From NCBI GenBank assembly GCA_902528415.1, contig CABZSR010000002.1:62001-126000 (forward strand): 64,000 nucleotides of DNA. Direction: 5' to 3'. The stretch comes from an uncultured SAR116 cluster alpha proteobacterium. Its GTDB lineage: Bacteria > Pseudomonadota > Alphaproteobacteria > Puniceispirillales > Marisalimonadaceae. Both the position numbers and the translations under genes were made by a program. The stretch's first letter is position 1. Each line of letters starts with the position of its first letter. Under the pieces are notes generated by a model. That model did not search any database. It was not told the DNA's origin and was given only the letters and a program-made list of their open reading frames with translations. Below are positions 9,587 through 18,622 of the stretch, piece by piece.

Positions 9587-10336
9587 ATGAAAATATTATT
9601 GTATAACCCAAACACTTCTGAATCTATAACTGAAACACTTTATGAAACTGCCAAGTTGGTTGTAAGTAGTGAAACAACCTTAATTCCTAAAACAGCAGAA
9701 AAGGGTTTCCCATATATATCAACTAAAGTTGAAGCCCAAATTACTGGCACTTTAGTTTTAGAAAAATTAGCAGAAATACATCCACAATATGATGCCATAA
9801 TTATAGCTGCCTTTGGTGATCCAGGTCTGATACCGGCAAAAAGTTTGTTTAACTTGCCTATAATTGGGTTAGGGGAGGCAGCTATGTTGAGTGCTTGCTT
9901 ATTTGGTAAAAAATTCTCAATAATCTCATTCACTAATGCAATGGCGTCTTGGTATGAAGAAAGTGTTGAATTACTAGGATTACAATCTAGATATGCAGGA
10001 TTTAGAGCTATTGATGGTGTTAATTTAACTATTGATAAAATCCAAACGCTTCAGAAGAAATCTCTAATTGAATCTGCCAAAAATGCTATCAACCTTGATG
10101 GTGGTGAGGTTATTATATTTGCAGGGGCTCCATTGTCTGGATTTAAAAAAGTTGTTCAAAAAGAAATTAGTGTTCCTGTAATTGATTGTGCTGAAGCAGC
10201 TGTAAAGCAAGCAGAATTAGCTGTCGTTATGAATCAATATACAATAAACAAACATAAATTACCTCCAAAATCATCTATTGGGGTAGATAAAAATTTATCG
10301 GAATTGATTGCTCACAAAGTTGATAATGGTTCATAA
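9587..10336 (+). CDS. Asp/Glu/hydantoin racemase-family protein lacking the first catalytic Cys
   Basis: Protein of 249 residues in the hydantoin/allantoin racemase branch: N-terminal LLYNPNTS, the FGDPGL motif near residue 75 and PVIDCAEAAVKQAE near residue 200. Family racemases use two cysteines, one just before FGDPGL (normally ACFGDPGL) and one in the second motif. Here the first is Ala (IIAAFGDPGL, codon GCC at 9811-9813), while the second is kept. With one catalytic base missing, true racemisation is doubtful, and a one-Cys decarboxylase- or isomerase-like reaction, or a binding role, is possible. Context suggests allantoin or a hydantoin as ligand. It abuts the next gene (TAA then ATG with no gap). 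Confidence 0.82.
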   Translation: MKILLYNPNTSESITETLYETAKLVVSSETTLIPKTAEKGFPYISTKVEAQITGTLVLEKLAEIHPQYDAIIIAAFGDPGLIPAKSLFNLPIIGLGEAAMLSACLFGKKFSIISFTNAMASWYEESVELLGLQSRYAGFRAIDGVNLTIDKIQTLQKKSLIESAKNAINLDGGEVIIFAGAPLSGFKKVVQKEISVPVIDCAEAAVKQAELAVVMNQYTINKHKLPPKSSIGVDKNLSELIAHKVDNGS

Positions 10337-11239
10337 ATGAAAAGAAATTTTATTGGTTATGGAAAAGAAAAGCCAAAAATTCTTTGGCCTCAAAAAAGTA
10401 AAATTGCAGTATCATTTGTTGTAAACATTGAAGAGGGTGCAGAGCTCTCGATTTCATCAGGCGATAGTCAAAATGAGCATGTATACGAAAATAATAAAAT
10501 TAAAATATTAGATATCCCTGATCTTTGTATGGAATCTCATTTTGAATACGGTTTAAGATCAGGTATTTGGCGTATTTTTGACGTTTTTGATAAATATAAC
10601 GTAAAAGCAACATTTAGTTGTTGCTCACGTGCATTGGAAAATTCTCCATGGCTCATTACAGAAATACTGAATAGAAAACATGAAATATCTGCTCATGGTG
10701 TAAAGTGGATTTCTCATGCTTATTTAAGTAGAGAGGAAGAAAAACAAATAATTAATGATTGTTACGCATCAATTCTAAAACTTTCTGGTCATCCCCCACA
10801 GGGTTGGCATACAAAATCAAGTACGTCACCATTTACTAGGGATCTTTTAATAGAACATGGAGGTTTTATATATGATTCTAATTCTTATAATGATGACATA
10901 CCTTATGTAATAAGACGAAATGATAGGAAATTTGTAATTATCCCATATTCATTTGATACAAATGATATGAGATTCGATGGGAACAATGGTTTTGTACAAG
11001 GCGATGATTTTAATACTTATTGTAAAGAATCATTTAATCAACTTATCTCAGAAACAGATGATGGTTCTTTAAGAATGATGTCTATTGGAGTACATCCTAG
11101 AATTATTGGAAGACCAGGAAGAATTAAAGGACTTGAAGATTTTATCAAACATATAAAAACATATCAAAATGTATGGATACCAACAAGGATAGACATAGCC
11201 AAACATTGCTTAGAAAAAGATTTATTCAATTTTTTCTGA
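10337..11239 (+). CDS. puuE: PuuE-like polysaccharide-deacetylase-fold allantoinase
   Basis: Protein of 300 residues with the NodB-type fold. The start MKRNFIGYGKEKPKILWP, the VVNIEEGAE segment, FSCCSRALE, SAHGVKWISHA and the C-terminal IGVHPRIIGRPGR are recognisable in PuuE, the cofactor-independent allantoinase that hydrolyses S-allantoin to allantoate. The DSNSYNDDIPY stretch is another family mark. It starts directly after the racemase-like gene and precedes a TRAP transporter, so it may act on imported ureide. Related members of the family hydrolyse other cyclic imides, so the symbol is given on motif similarity and cluster context together. The hydantoinase-like gene at 4992-6398 is the alternative allantoinase. 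Confidence 0.78.
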   Translation: MKRNFIGYGKEKPKILWPQKSKIAVSFVVNIEEGAELSISSGDSQNEHVYENNKIKILDIPDLCMESHFEYGLRSGIWRIFDVFDKYNVKATFSCCSRALENSPWLITEILNRKHEISAHGVKWISHAYLSREEEKQIINDCYASILKLSGHPPQGWHTKSSTSPFTRDLLIEHGGFIYDSNSYNDDIPYVIRRNDRKFVIIPYSFDTNDMRFDGNNGFVQGDDFNTYCKESFNQLISETDDGSLRMMSIGVHPRIIGRPGRIKGLEDFIKHIKTYQNVWIPTRIDIAKHCLEKDLFNFF

Positions 11240-11300
11240 TTAAATTTATGACATATATTTTGAGGTGTTATGACAAAATTTTGCTTACGTTCAATTCAAT

Positions 11301-11330
11301 TTGACTCTGTTTTATTATGAATGCTTAATT
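11301..11330 (+). promoter_or_regulatory. Possible promoter of the TRAP/hydantoinase genes
   Basis: TTGACT at 11301 followed after 18 bases by TTAATT at 11325 resembles a weak sigma-70 pair in the 121-base gap between the deacetylase gene and dctP. The -10 element is poor in this AT-rich background, so this is only a candidate. Confidence 0.25.
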
Positions 11331-11360
11331 ATTAAACATTTAAAATGAAAGGTATTAAAA

Positions 11361-12335
11361 ATGATTACAAAAATTTTAAAAAAAATGTTTCTTTTTGTAA
11401 CTGTATCTTGTTTTAGTTTTAATTTGCATGCAGCAGATTGGACAATGGCCTCAGGATACCCAAAAAGTAATTTTCATACTCAAAATATAATTAAATTTAT
11501 AGATGAAGTTAAATCTACCACTTCGGTTAATATCAACTTAAACCCTAATGACACTCTAATTAAATTAGATGCTATCAAAACATCTCTTCAAAGAGGACAA
11601 ATTCCAATTGGTGAAATTAGGTTGGGTATTTATGGTAATGAAGACCCAATGTATATCTTAGCAGGATTACCGTTTATTGCACCAGACTATTCAAGTGCTT
11701 GGATGTTGAAAGATGTACAGATGGAATATCTTCAGAAAAAATTCGATAAAAAAGGACTTATGATTTTATATACTGCTCCGTGGCCAGGACAAGGGTTTTA
11801 TACTAAGTTTCCTGTAAGTAGTGTTTCTGACTTTAAAGGTAAAAAGCTAAGAATTTATTCTACCGCCACACAGCAAATGGGATCTATGTTAGGATTTAAT
11901 GCAACAATTCTTCCTTTTGCTGAGATTCCTCAAGCATTTTCTACAGGTCTTATTGAGGCTTTATTTACTAGTCCGCAAACAGGTATAGATATTCAAGCTT
12001 GGGATAATACGAAACATTTTACATATGCCGGAGCTATTTTCAGTAAAAATGCGGTCGTCGTTACCAAAAAAGCCTTTAACGCTCTATCAAAAGGTGATCA
12101 AAGTAACATATTAGCTGCCGCAAAGAAAGCTGAGCTTAGGGGCTGGGAAATGAGTGCTGAAACTACTAAGAAGCAAATAGATATTCTAAAGACAAATGGA
12201 ATGTCTTCTAAAAATGCCCCTGATGAAGTAATTAGCAAAATGAAAAGTATTGGTCTAGAGATGATGAAAAACTGGAGATCAAAAGCAAGTCCAGAGGCTA
12301 ATGCTGTCTTAGATAGATATTTATCTTTGCGTTAA
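11361..12335 (+). CDS. TRAP transporter solute-binding protein (DctP family)
   Basis: Periplasmic binding protein of 324 residues. A signal peptide is clear: a Lys-rich start, a hydrophobic stretch of about 14 residues, then cleavage after LHA (about residue 25). The rest follows the DctP fold with KGKKLRIYSTATQQMGSMLGFNATILPFAEIPQAFSTGLIEAL, in which the family Arg (KLRI) normally salt-bridges a substrate carboxylate. Together with the small and large permease genes 12354-14180 it forms a complete secondary transporter. The ligand is not readable, but location between a PuuE-like allantoinase and hydantoinase HyuAB suggests a carboxylated ureide, hydantoin or related compound. Confidence 0.88.
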   Translation: MITKILKKMFLFVTVSCFSFNLHAADWTMASGYPKSNFHTQNIIKFIDEVKSTTSVNINLNPNDTLIKLDAIKTSLQRGQIPIGEIRLGIYGNEDPMYILAGLPFIAPDYSSAWMLKDVQMEYLQKKFDKKGLMILYTAPWPGQGFYTKFPVSSVSDFKGKKLRIYSTATQQMGSMLGFNATILPFAEIPQAFSTGLIEALFTSPQTGIDIQAWDNTKHFTYAGAIFSKNAVVVTKKAFNALSKGDQSNILAAAKKAELRGWEMSAETTKKQIDILKTNGMSSKNAPDEVISKMKSIGLEMMKNWRSKASPEANAVLDRYLSLR

Positions 12336-12353
12336 AATTTTAGCGAGATAGTC

Positions 12354-12869
12354 ATGAGAAATAAATTAAATAAATTATATCTATTCAGTGGCTATCTCTC
12401 TGCTTTTTTTATGGTCTTGATTGCGTTGACCATTGTTGCTCAAATTTTAGGTAGATTTGTAAATATCACAGTAGATTCTACTGAAACTGCTGGTTTTAGT
12501 CTGGCTGCTCTAACTTTTTTTGGGCTTTCATATACTTTTCACAGTGGTGAACACATAAGAGTAACTTTATTTACAAGATTATTAGGAACAAAAGTTAGAA
12601 GATATCAAGAGCTCTTCTCTTTGTCATTTTGCATTATAATTTCTAGTTATTTAACATACTGGAGTTGGGACTTTGTCTACTTTTCATTTATTTTCGAGGA
12701 TATAAGTCCAGGTTTATTAGCTATTCCTTTTTGGATTCCAAGGATAAGTATGTCTATAGGTGTAACTATATTTCTAATTGCTCTTATTGATGATTTTTTT
12801 ACAGTTTGGAAAATGGAACAGCCGTCTTACGTAAAAAATGCTGATCCAATATTAAAAGATAACACTTAA
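12354..12869 (+). CDS. TRAP transporter small permease (DctQ family)
   Basis: Integral membrane protein of 171 residues with four predicted helices (about residues 10-32, 45-65, 85-108 and 125-150), the normal DctQ topology. It lies 18 bases after the binding-protein gene and 12 bases before the large permease, so the three are co-transcribed. DctQ pairs with DctM to form the Na+-coupled transport unit. Sequence conservation in this subunit is low, and the call rests largely on size, hydrophobic pattern and position. Confidence 0.85.
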   Translation: MRNKLNKLYLFSGYLSAFFMVLIALTIVAQILGRFVNITVDSTETAGFSLAALTFFGLSYTFHSGEHIRVTLFTRLLGTKVRRYQELFSLSFCIIISSYLTYWSWDFVYFSFIFEDISPGLLAIPFWIPRISMSIGVTIFLIALIDDFFTVWKMEQPSYVKNADPILKDNT

Positions 12870-12881
12870 AAAGAGAAATAT

Positions 12882-14180
12882 ATGGCTACTGGATTATCAT
12901 TAATTTTATTTATCTTATTACTATTTCTTTTATCTTTGGGTATCTGGGTAGCTCCAGCGTTAATTACCTTAGGTTATATATTATTAGAATTTTTTACTCC
13001 AGCCCCTGTAGGATCTCTGCTTGCAAGTACATTATGGGATGCAAGTTGGAATTGGGCATTAACAGCTTTACCTTTATTTATATGGATGGGTGAGATACTT
13101 TTTAGAACAAGACTTTCTTCAGAAATGTTTAAAGGTCTTGCTCCAATGTTATCTAATTTACCTGGAGGCTTGTTGCATGTTAATGTAGTTGGTTGTGGTA
13201 TTATGGCTGCTGTTGCGGGCTCTAGCGCGGTAACTTGCGCCACAATAGGTAGAATGAGTATACCAGAATTAAAAACAAGAAATTATGACGAGACCCTCAG
13301 CATAGGTTCTTTAGCAGGTTCCGGTACATTAGGTTTGTTAATTCCACCTTCAATCATGCTAATTGTTTATGGTGTCTTAGCTCAAGTCTCAATTTCAAGA
13401 CTGTTCATAGCTGGTGTTTTGCCAGGTATAATGATTATTTTTATTTTTATGTCATATATAGCGATTAGATCTAAACTTAATCCTTCTTTAGCACCAAAAC
13501 AAAATGTTAGTTATACTTTTTTAGAAAAAATAAAAGCAGCAAGAAACTTACTTCCAGTGGTTGCATTAATATTTTTTGTTCTTGGATCAATTTATGGTGG
13601 TTATGCTACTCCAACAGAGGCTGCAACTATTGGTGTGATTGGTGCACTAATACTTGCATGGTCTTCAAAATCTCTTAATTTTAAAAGTTTTATGGATAGC
13701 TTGATGGGAGCTGTAAAAACTTCCTGCATGATTAATTTCATAATTGTGGGAGCTGCTTTTCTTTCTGTTGCAATGGGGTACACTGGTATTCCTAAACAAT
13801 TAGGACAAATAGTAAATGACTTTGAATTATCACAACTTTCACTTTTAGCAATTTTAACAATATTATACATTTTCCTTGGTTGTTTCCTTGAGGGAACATC
13901 CATGATGGTATTGACTGCATCTGTAGTTTTGCCAATGGTTCAGACGGCTGGTATAGATTTAATATGGTTTGGAATTTTTACTGTAATAGTTGTTGAAATG
14001 GCACAAATTACTCCTCCAGTAGGGTTTAATTTATTTGTTCTTCAAGGAATGACAGGTAGAGATATATTGAAAGTTACAAAAGCAGCCTTACCCTTTTTCT
14101 TTTTAATGTTATTAAGTATAGTTATAATCGTAATTTTTCCTCAAATTGTTACTGCACCTGTCAATTTAATGATCCAATGA
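12882..14180 (+). CDS. TRAP transporter large permease (DctM family)
   Basis: Transport subunit of 432 residues with about twelve hydrophobic helices. Family motifs include GIMAAVAGSSAVTCATIGRMSIPEL (about residues 107-131), GSLAGSGTLGLLIPPSIMLIVYG and the C-terminal EMAQITPPVGFNLFVLQG, which belong to the Na+- and substrate-binding re-entrant loops. It completes the DctPQM set with the two preceding genes and is followed after 24 bases by hyuA. Confidence 0.93.
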   Translation: MATGLSLILFILLLFLLSLGIWVAPALITLGYILLEFFTPAPVGSLLASTLWDASWNWALTALPLFIWMGEILFRTRLSSEMFKGLAPMLSNLPGGLLHVNVVGCGIMAAVAGSSAVTCATIGRMSIPELKTRNYDETLSIGSLAGSGTLGLLIPPSIMLIVYGVLAQVSISRLFIAGVLPGIMIIFIFMSYIAIRSKLNPSLAPKQNVSYTFLEKIKAARNLLPVVALIFFVLGSIYGGYATPTEAATIGVIGALILAWSSKSLNFKSFMDSLMGAVKTSCMINFIIVGAAFLSVAMGYTGIPKQLGQIVNDFELSQLSLLAILTILYIFLGCFLEGTSMMVLTASVVLPMVQTAGIDLIWFGIFTVIVVEMAQITPPVGFNLFVLQGMTGRDILKVTKAALPFFFLMLLSIVIIVIFPQIVTAPVNLMIQ

Positions 14181-14204
14181 TAATGTTTTAAAGGATTTCA
14201 ATTA

Positions 14205-16274
14205 ATGAGACTTGCTATTGATATTGGTGGAACTTTTACAGACATCGTTTTAGAACACAAAACTGACCTTTTCACTAAAAAAGTGCTTACTTCTTCATCT
14301 CAACCTGAGGTTGCAGTAATTCAAGGCGTAGTAGAACTGTTACAAGAAAATAAAATCAATTCTTCAGATATAAAAATGATTATTCATGGCACGACTTTAG
14401 CAACAAATGCAGTAATTGAAAGAAAAGGTGCCAAAACTTGTTTCATAACAACTGAAGGTTTTAGGGATGTTTTAGATATTGGTTATGAAAGTAGGTTTGA
14501 TCAATATGATATACTTATTGAAAAAACAATGTCACTTGTCCCAAGAAAGTATAGATATGTAATAGAAGAAAGAACCGATATTAATGGAAATATAATAAAG
14601 CCTATAAATACGAAAAAATTTCAAAATTTAGTTGATATAATTAAAAATGAAAAATTTGAAAGTATTGGAATTGGGTTTCTACATTCCTATGGGAATCCTA
14701 AAAATGAAAATGAATTAAAAGAATTTTTATTAAAACATTTACCAGATGTAGAAGTCAGTATATCTTCTGATGTATGTCCAGAAATAAGAGAGTATGAACG
14801 TTTTACTACTACTGTAGTAAACTCATACATAAAACCTTTAATTTCTACGTATTTGAAAAAATTAGATACTAAATTAAGGCAAAAAGGTTTTAATTGTCCC
14901 CTCTTATTAATGACCTCTGGTGGAACTTTAACTAATGTAATAAGTGCTTGTAACAATCCAGTCAGGTTAGTTGAGTCTGGTCCTGCAGGTGGTGCTATTC
15001 TAGCAACATCTATTGCTGAAGATTTGAAATTAGATAAAGTAATATCATTTGATATGGGAGGAACAACCGCTAAGATAACCATAATTGAAAACCAGCAAGC
15101 AATCAAAGCTCGAGAATTTGAAGTTGACAGAAAAGCGAGGTTTAAAAAAGGAAGTGGTCTACCTTTAAGAATTCCTGTAATTGAAATGGTTGAGATTGGT
15201 GCAGGAGGTGGATCAATAGCACGGGTAAATAAGTTAGATCAAATAATTACTGGGCCTGACAGTGCTGGCTCAAACCCAGGCCCAGCATGTTACTCTAATG
15301 GGGGAGATAATCCAACAATTACAGATGCAGATTTAGTAATAGGGAAGATTGATGCCGATAAATTTGCTGGGGGTAAAATAGACCTATCTAAAGAATTTGC
15401 TAAAAATGCAATTACAAAAAATATTAGTGACAAGCTCAACATTAAGACCGAAACAGCCGCATTAGCAATATCTGAAATTGTAGATGAAACTATGTCAAAT
15501 GCTGCTAGAGTTCATACTGTTGAACAAGGTCACGAAACATCAAACAGAACATTAATTGGATTTGGAGGAGCTGCCCCTCTTCATATCTCTAGAGTTGCAG
15601 AAAAATTAAGAGTAAAAAAAATCATCATCCCTACAAACGCAAGTGTAGGATCAGCAGTCGGTTTTTTGAAAGCACCTGTTGGATACGAAGTAGTTAAAAG
15701 TTTAAGAATGTTATTAAATAAGTTTAACTTTGAAAAAGTTTATAATTTACTAACATCTATGAAGGATGAAGCAAAAAAAATTATACAAAACAAGTCTGAT
15801 AAAACAGAATATATTGAAGAACGTTTTGCATTTATGCGTTATGCTGGACAAGGACACGAAATTAAAGTGCCTATAGACAATGAAGTGTTTTATACTAAAG
15901 ATACAAACAAAATTAAAGAGTCTTTTGAAACTAATTACGAAAAATTATATTCTAGAATACTGCCAAATGCTGATATAGAAATTTTAACTTGGTCTTTGTC
16001 ATTATCTATTATAGATGAGAAATCCACTAAATATATAGAACTTGACGCGTACAAAAGCATTAAAGAAAATTCTTTAATTGATTTTTGTGATTATGAAAGT
16101 GGAGAAAAAATTAAAATACCTAATTATGAAAGAACAAATTTAAAACCTGGAGATTTTATAAATGGTCAATGTGTAATAACAGAGGATCAAACTACAATAG
16201 TTGTTTCAAATAATTTTAACACAAAAGTTTTAAGTAACAATTTTTTGCAAATGGAACATATAGATAATGAATGA
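14205..16274 (+). CDS. hyuA: Hydantoinase/oxoprolinase subunit A
   Basis: ATP-dependent cyclic amidase subunit of 689 residues. The N-terminus has the ASKHA-type nucleotide-binding motif AIDIGGTFTDIV, followed by HGTTLATNAVIERKGA, ESGPAGGA near residue 258 and SFDMGGTTAK near residue 282; IGFGGAAPLH is also visible. HyuA/HyuB pairs open 5-oxoproline, N-methylhydantoin or related lactams with ATP, or carboxylate ketones in the acetone carboxylase branch. It overlaps hyuB by eight bases and follows the TRAP genes, so the substrate is probably what that transporter imports. The precise compound cannot be told from the sequence. Confidence 0.88.
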   Translation: MRLAIDIGGTFTDIVLEHKTDLFTKKVLTSSSQPEVAVIQGVVELLQENKINSSDIKMIIHGTTLATNAVIERKGAKTCFITTEGFRDVLDIGYESRFDQYDILIEKTMSLVPRKYRYVIEERTDINGNIIKPINTKKFQNLVDIIKNEKFESIGIGFLHSYGNPKNENELKEFLLKHLPDVEVSISSDVCPEIREYERFTTTVVNSYIKPLISTYLKKLDTKLRQKGFNCPLLLMTSGGTLTNVISACNNPVRLVESGPAGGAILATSIAEDLKLDKVISFDMGGTTAKITIIENQQAIKAREFEVDRKARFKKGSGLPLRIPVIEMVEIGAGGGSIARVNKLDQIITGPDSAGSNPGPACYSNGGDNPTITDADLVIGKIDADKFAGGKIDLSKEFAKNAITKNISDKLNIKTETAALAISEIVDETMSNAARVHTVEQGHETSNRTLIGFGGAAPLHISRVAEKLRVKKIIIPTNASVGSAVGFLKAPVGYEVVKSLRMLLNKFNFEKVYNLLTSMKDEAKKIIQNKSDKTEYIEERFAFMRYAGQGHEIKVPIDNEVFYTKDTNKIKESFETNYEKLYSRILPNADIEILTWSLSLSIIDEKSTKYIELDAYKSIKENSLIDFCDYESGEKIKIPNYERTNLKPGDFINGQCVITEDQTTIVVSNNFNTKVLSNNFLQMEHIDNE

Positions 16275-17901
16275 GAATAATTTAATTGATGATAAAAATA
16301 ATATTCAAAATCAAGTAATGTGGAATAGACTTCTTTCTGTTGTTGAAGAGCAAGGCCAAACACTAGTTAGAACTGCATTTAGTCCAATTGTTCGTGAATG
16401 TGGAGATATATCCGCTGGAGTGTTTGATTTAGAAGGTAGAATGATGGCTCAAGCTGTTACAGGCACCCCTGGTCATGTAAATTCTATGGCGGAATCAGTT
16501 AAGCATTTTATAAATTATTTTCCATTAAACACTATGTGTGAAGGAGACATATTCATCACAAATGATCCATGGATGGGAACAGGGCATTTGAACGATTTTG
16601 TGCTAACAACCCCTTGTTTCAAAGATAAAAAAATAGTTGGTCTTTTTTCATGTACATCTCATTTGACAGATATCGGAGGATTAGGAGTTGGTCCTGATGC
16701 AACTGATATACATATGGAAGGTCTTTATATACCTATGTTGAAATTAGCTAACAAAGGTGTAATGAATAAAACATTATTAAAACTAATTAGCCAAAATACA
16801 AGACAACCAATAGAAACAGAAGGTGATGTCTATTCCTTGGCTGCGTGTAATGATATAGGTTGCAAAAGATTAGTTGAAATGATGAAAGAATTTAAAATTG
16901 ATGATTTAAAAAATTTATCTGATTTTATATATGACAAGTCTTTATCAGCTGTAGAAAATGAAATTAAGAAAATCCCAAATGGTGTATATAAAAATTCTAT
17001 GATGATAGATGGATTTGAAAAGGATATTAAATTAGAGGCTAGACTAAAAGTTTCAGATAATTTCATATCAGTTGATTATACAGGTACTTCTGATAAATCA
17101 AAATTTGGTATAAATGTTCCGTTATCATATACCAAGGCTTATACTTGTTTTGGTTTGAGTTGTCTTGTTAGTGCAGAAATACCCAACAATGCTGGTTCCC
17201 TAAAACCTTTTGAAATTGATGCACCCTTGGGATCGATTTTAAATGCGCCATATCCTGCTGCAGTATGCGCAAGACATATTATTGGACAAATGCTCCCAGA
17301 TGTAGTTTTTGGTTGCTTAGAAAAAGCTATACCTGAAAAGGTCCCTGCAGAAGGTGCTTCTTGTTTATGGAATATTACATTTCGTGGCATTACTGACAGG
17401 GGTGCAAACAATAACTCTTTATTTGCAGTTACTGCCGTAGTTAATGGCGGCACAGGGGCAAGGCCAAATAAAGATGGTTTATCAGCTACTGCCTATCCTT
17501 CTGGAGTAAGAGGAACTCCAGTTGAAATTAATGAAGCGGTTGCTCCATTATTATTTCTTAAAAAAGAATATAATCCTGGAAGTGGAGGTAAAGGAAAATT
17601 TAATGGTGGTTTAGGTCAAGTTATTGAAATTAAATCTGCAATTGATGAAGACATGGATTTATTAGCTTCTTTTGATAGAATAAAATTTCCCGCTAGAGGC
17701 AGATTAAACGGGGAAAACGGAAATGCAGGCCAGGTTTCTATTAAAAACAAAAGAAAACTTAATGGTAAAGGAACTCAAGTTATTAAAGCTGGTGAAATAT
17801 TAGAAATTTTCACACCTGGTGGTGGAGGACATGGAGATTACTCTGATAGAGATAAGGAATTGATGGACACTGATGTAGAAAATGAATTGTTACGAGATTA
17901 A
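16267..17901 (+). CDS. hyuB: Hydantoinase/oxoprolinase subunit B
   Basis: Catalytic partner of HyuA, 544 residues. Conserved segments include SPIVRECGDISAGVFD, a VTGTPGHVNSM segment, DIFITNDPWMGTGHLNDF (about residues 98-115, metal-binding region), FSCTSHLTDIGG and the C-terminal FTPGGGGHGD. The eight-base overlap with hyuA points to translational coupling and a fixed subunit ratio. The gene ends the plus-strand block and converges on a racemase-like gene five bases away. Confidence 0.9.
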   Translation: MNENNLIDDKNNIQNQVMWNRLLSVVEEQGQTLVRTAFSPIVRECGDISAGVFDLEGRMMAQAVTGTPGHVNSMAESVKHFINYFPLNTMCEGDIFITNDPWMGTGHLNDFVLTTPCFKDKKIVGLFSCTSHLTDIGGLGVGPDATDIHMEGLYIPMLKLANKGVMNKTLLKLISQNTRQPIETEGDVYSLAACNDIGCKRLVEMMKEFKIDDLKNLSDFIYDKSLSAVENEIKKIPNGVYKNSMMIDGFEKDIKLEARLKVSDNFISVDYTGTSDKSKFGINVPLSYTKAYTCFGLSCLVSAEIPNNAGSLKPFEIDAPLGSILNAPYPAAVCARHIIGQMLPDVVFGCLEKAIPEKVPAEGASCLWNITFRGITDRGANNNSLFAVTAVVNGGTGARPNKDGLSATAYPSGVRGTPVEINEAVAPLLFLKKEYNPGSGGKGKFNGGLGQVIEIKSAIDEDMDLLASFDRIKFPARGRLNGENGNAGQVSIKNKRKLNGKGTQVIKAGEILEIFTPGGGGHGDYSDRDKELMDTDVENELLRD

Positions 17902-17906
17902 AAATT

Positions 17907-18611
17907 TTAAATAGGAATTCCAAAATTTCTTAAAGGTTTGGGAACAAATTTTTTTATATTTAATTGAAGTTTGATTAAATTTTCAATGAGAGCAGTTGCT
18001 GCAGTCATGCCTTCTATAATAGGTAAATTAAATTTATGACTTAAATCTTTTGCAAGATTTATTATTCCCGCGCTAGTAATAATGATTGCTTCAGGACTGT
18101 CTTCTGAAATAGTTCTTTGAATTTCATTTTCTAATTTTGTTAGATTTGACTTTGACATTGTCTCCATATCCAAGATTGGAACCTCAATAGACTTTAATGA
18201 AACACATTTGTGATCCATATCATATTTAACTAAATTATTTTTTAAGGCCTCATGGGATTGAGATACATTTGTAACAATTGAAAACTTATTAGCTATTATA
18301 TTGGCAGTATAAAATGAAGCTTCTCCAATACCTATGACTGGTTTTGACGTAACCTTTCTAATTGTATCAACTCCAATATCTTCAAAAGATGCAATTATAA
18401 ATGCATCTGAAGAATTATTATTTTCTATTTGTTTAACCAAACTTGAAATATTAGTTGTTTCTAAATGATGACTGAAATAACCATCTTCTAAATTTTCTTC
18501 ATTTATATAAATACTAGAATTTTCATTAATTACTTTTGAAGCACATTTTTTTAGCTTTTCATTTGATATGGCAGTCCCGTAGGGATTAATGATACAAATT
18601 TCTATGCTCAA
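17907..18611 (-). CDS. Asp/Glu racemase-family protein without either catalytic Cys
   Basis: Protein of 234 residues with the Asp/Glu racemase superfamily layout: ICIINPYGTA at the N-terminus, IIASFEDIGVD near residue 75 where the first Cys should be (Ser-Phe here instead of Cys-Phe), and PIIEGMTAATALIENL where the second Cys would fall (Glu-Gly-Met here). Neither cysteine is present, so it should not work as a two-base racemase. It could be a divergent lyase, isomerase or ligand-binding protein. It lies 11 bases after the molybdoenzyme gene on the same strand and is probably co-transcribed with it. Confidence 0.7.
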   Translation of the reverse strand: MSIEICIINPYGTAISNEKLKKCASKVINENSSIYINEENLEDGYFSHHLETTNISSLVKQIENNNSSDAFIIASFEDIGVDTIRKVTSKPVIGIGEASFYTANIIANKFSIVTNVSQSHEALKNNLVKYDMDHKCVSLKSIEVPILDMETMSKSNLTKLENEIQRTISEDSPEAIIITSAGIINLAKDLSHKFNLPIIEGMTAATALIENLIKLQLNIKKFVPKPLRNFGIPI

Positions 18612-18622
18612 ATTTAATTACT

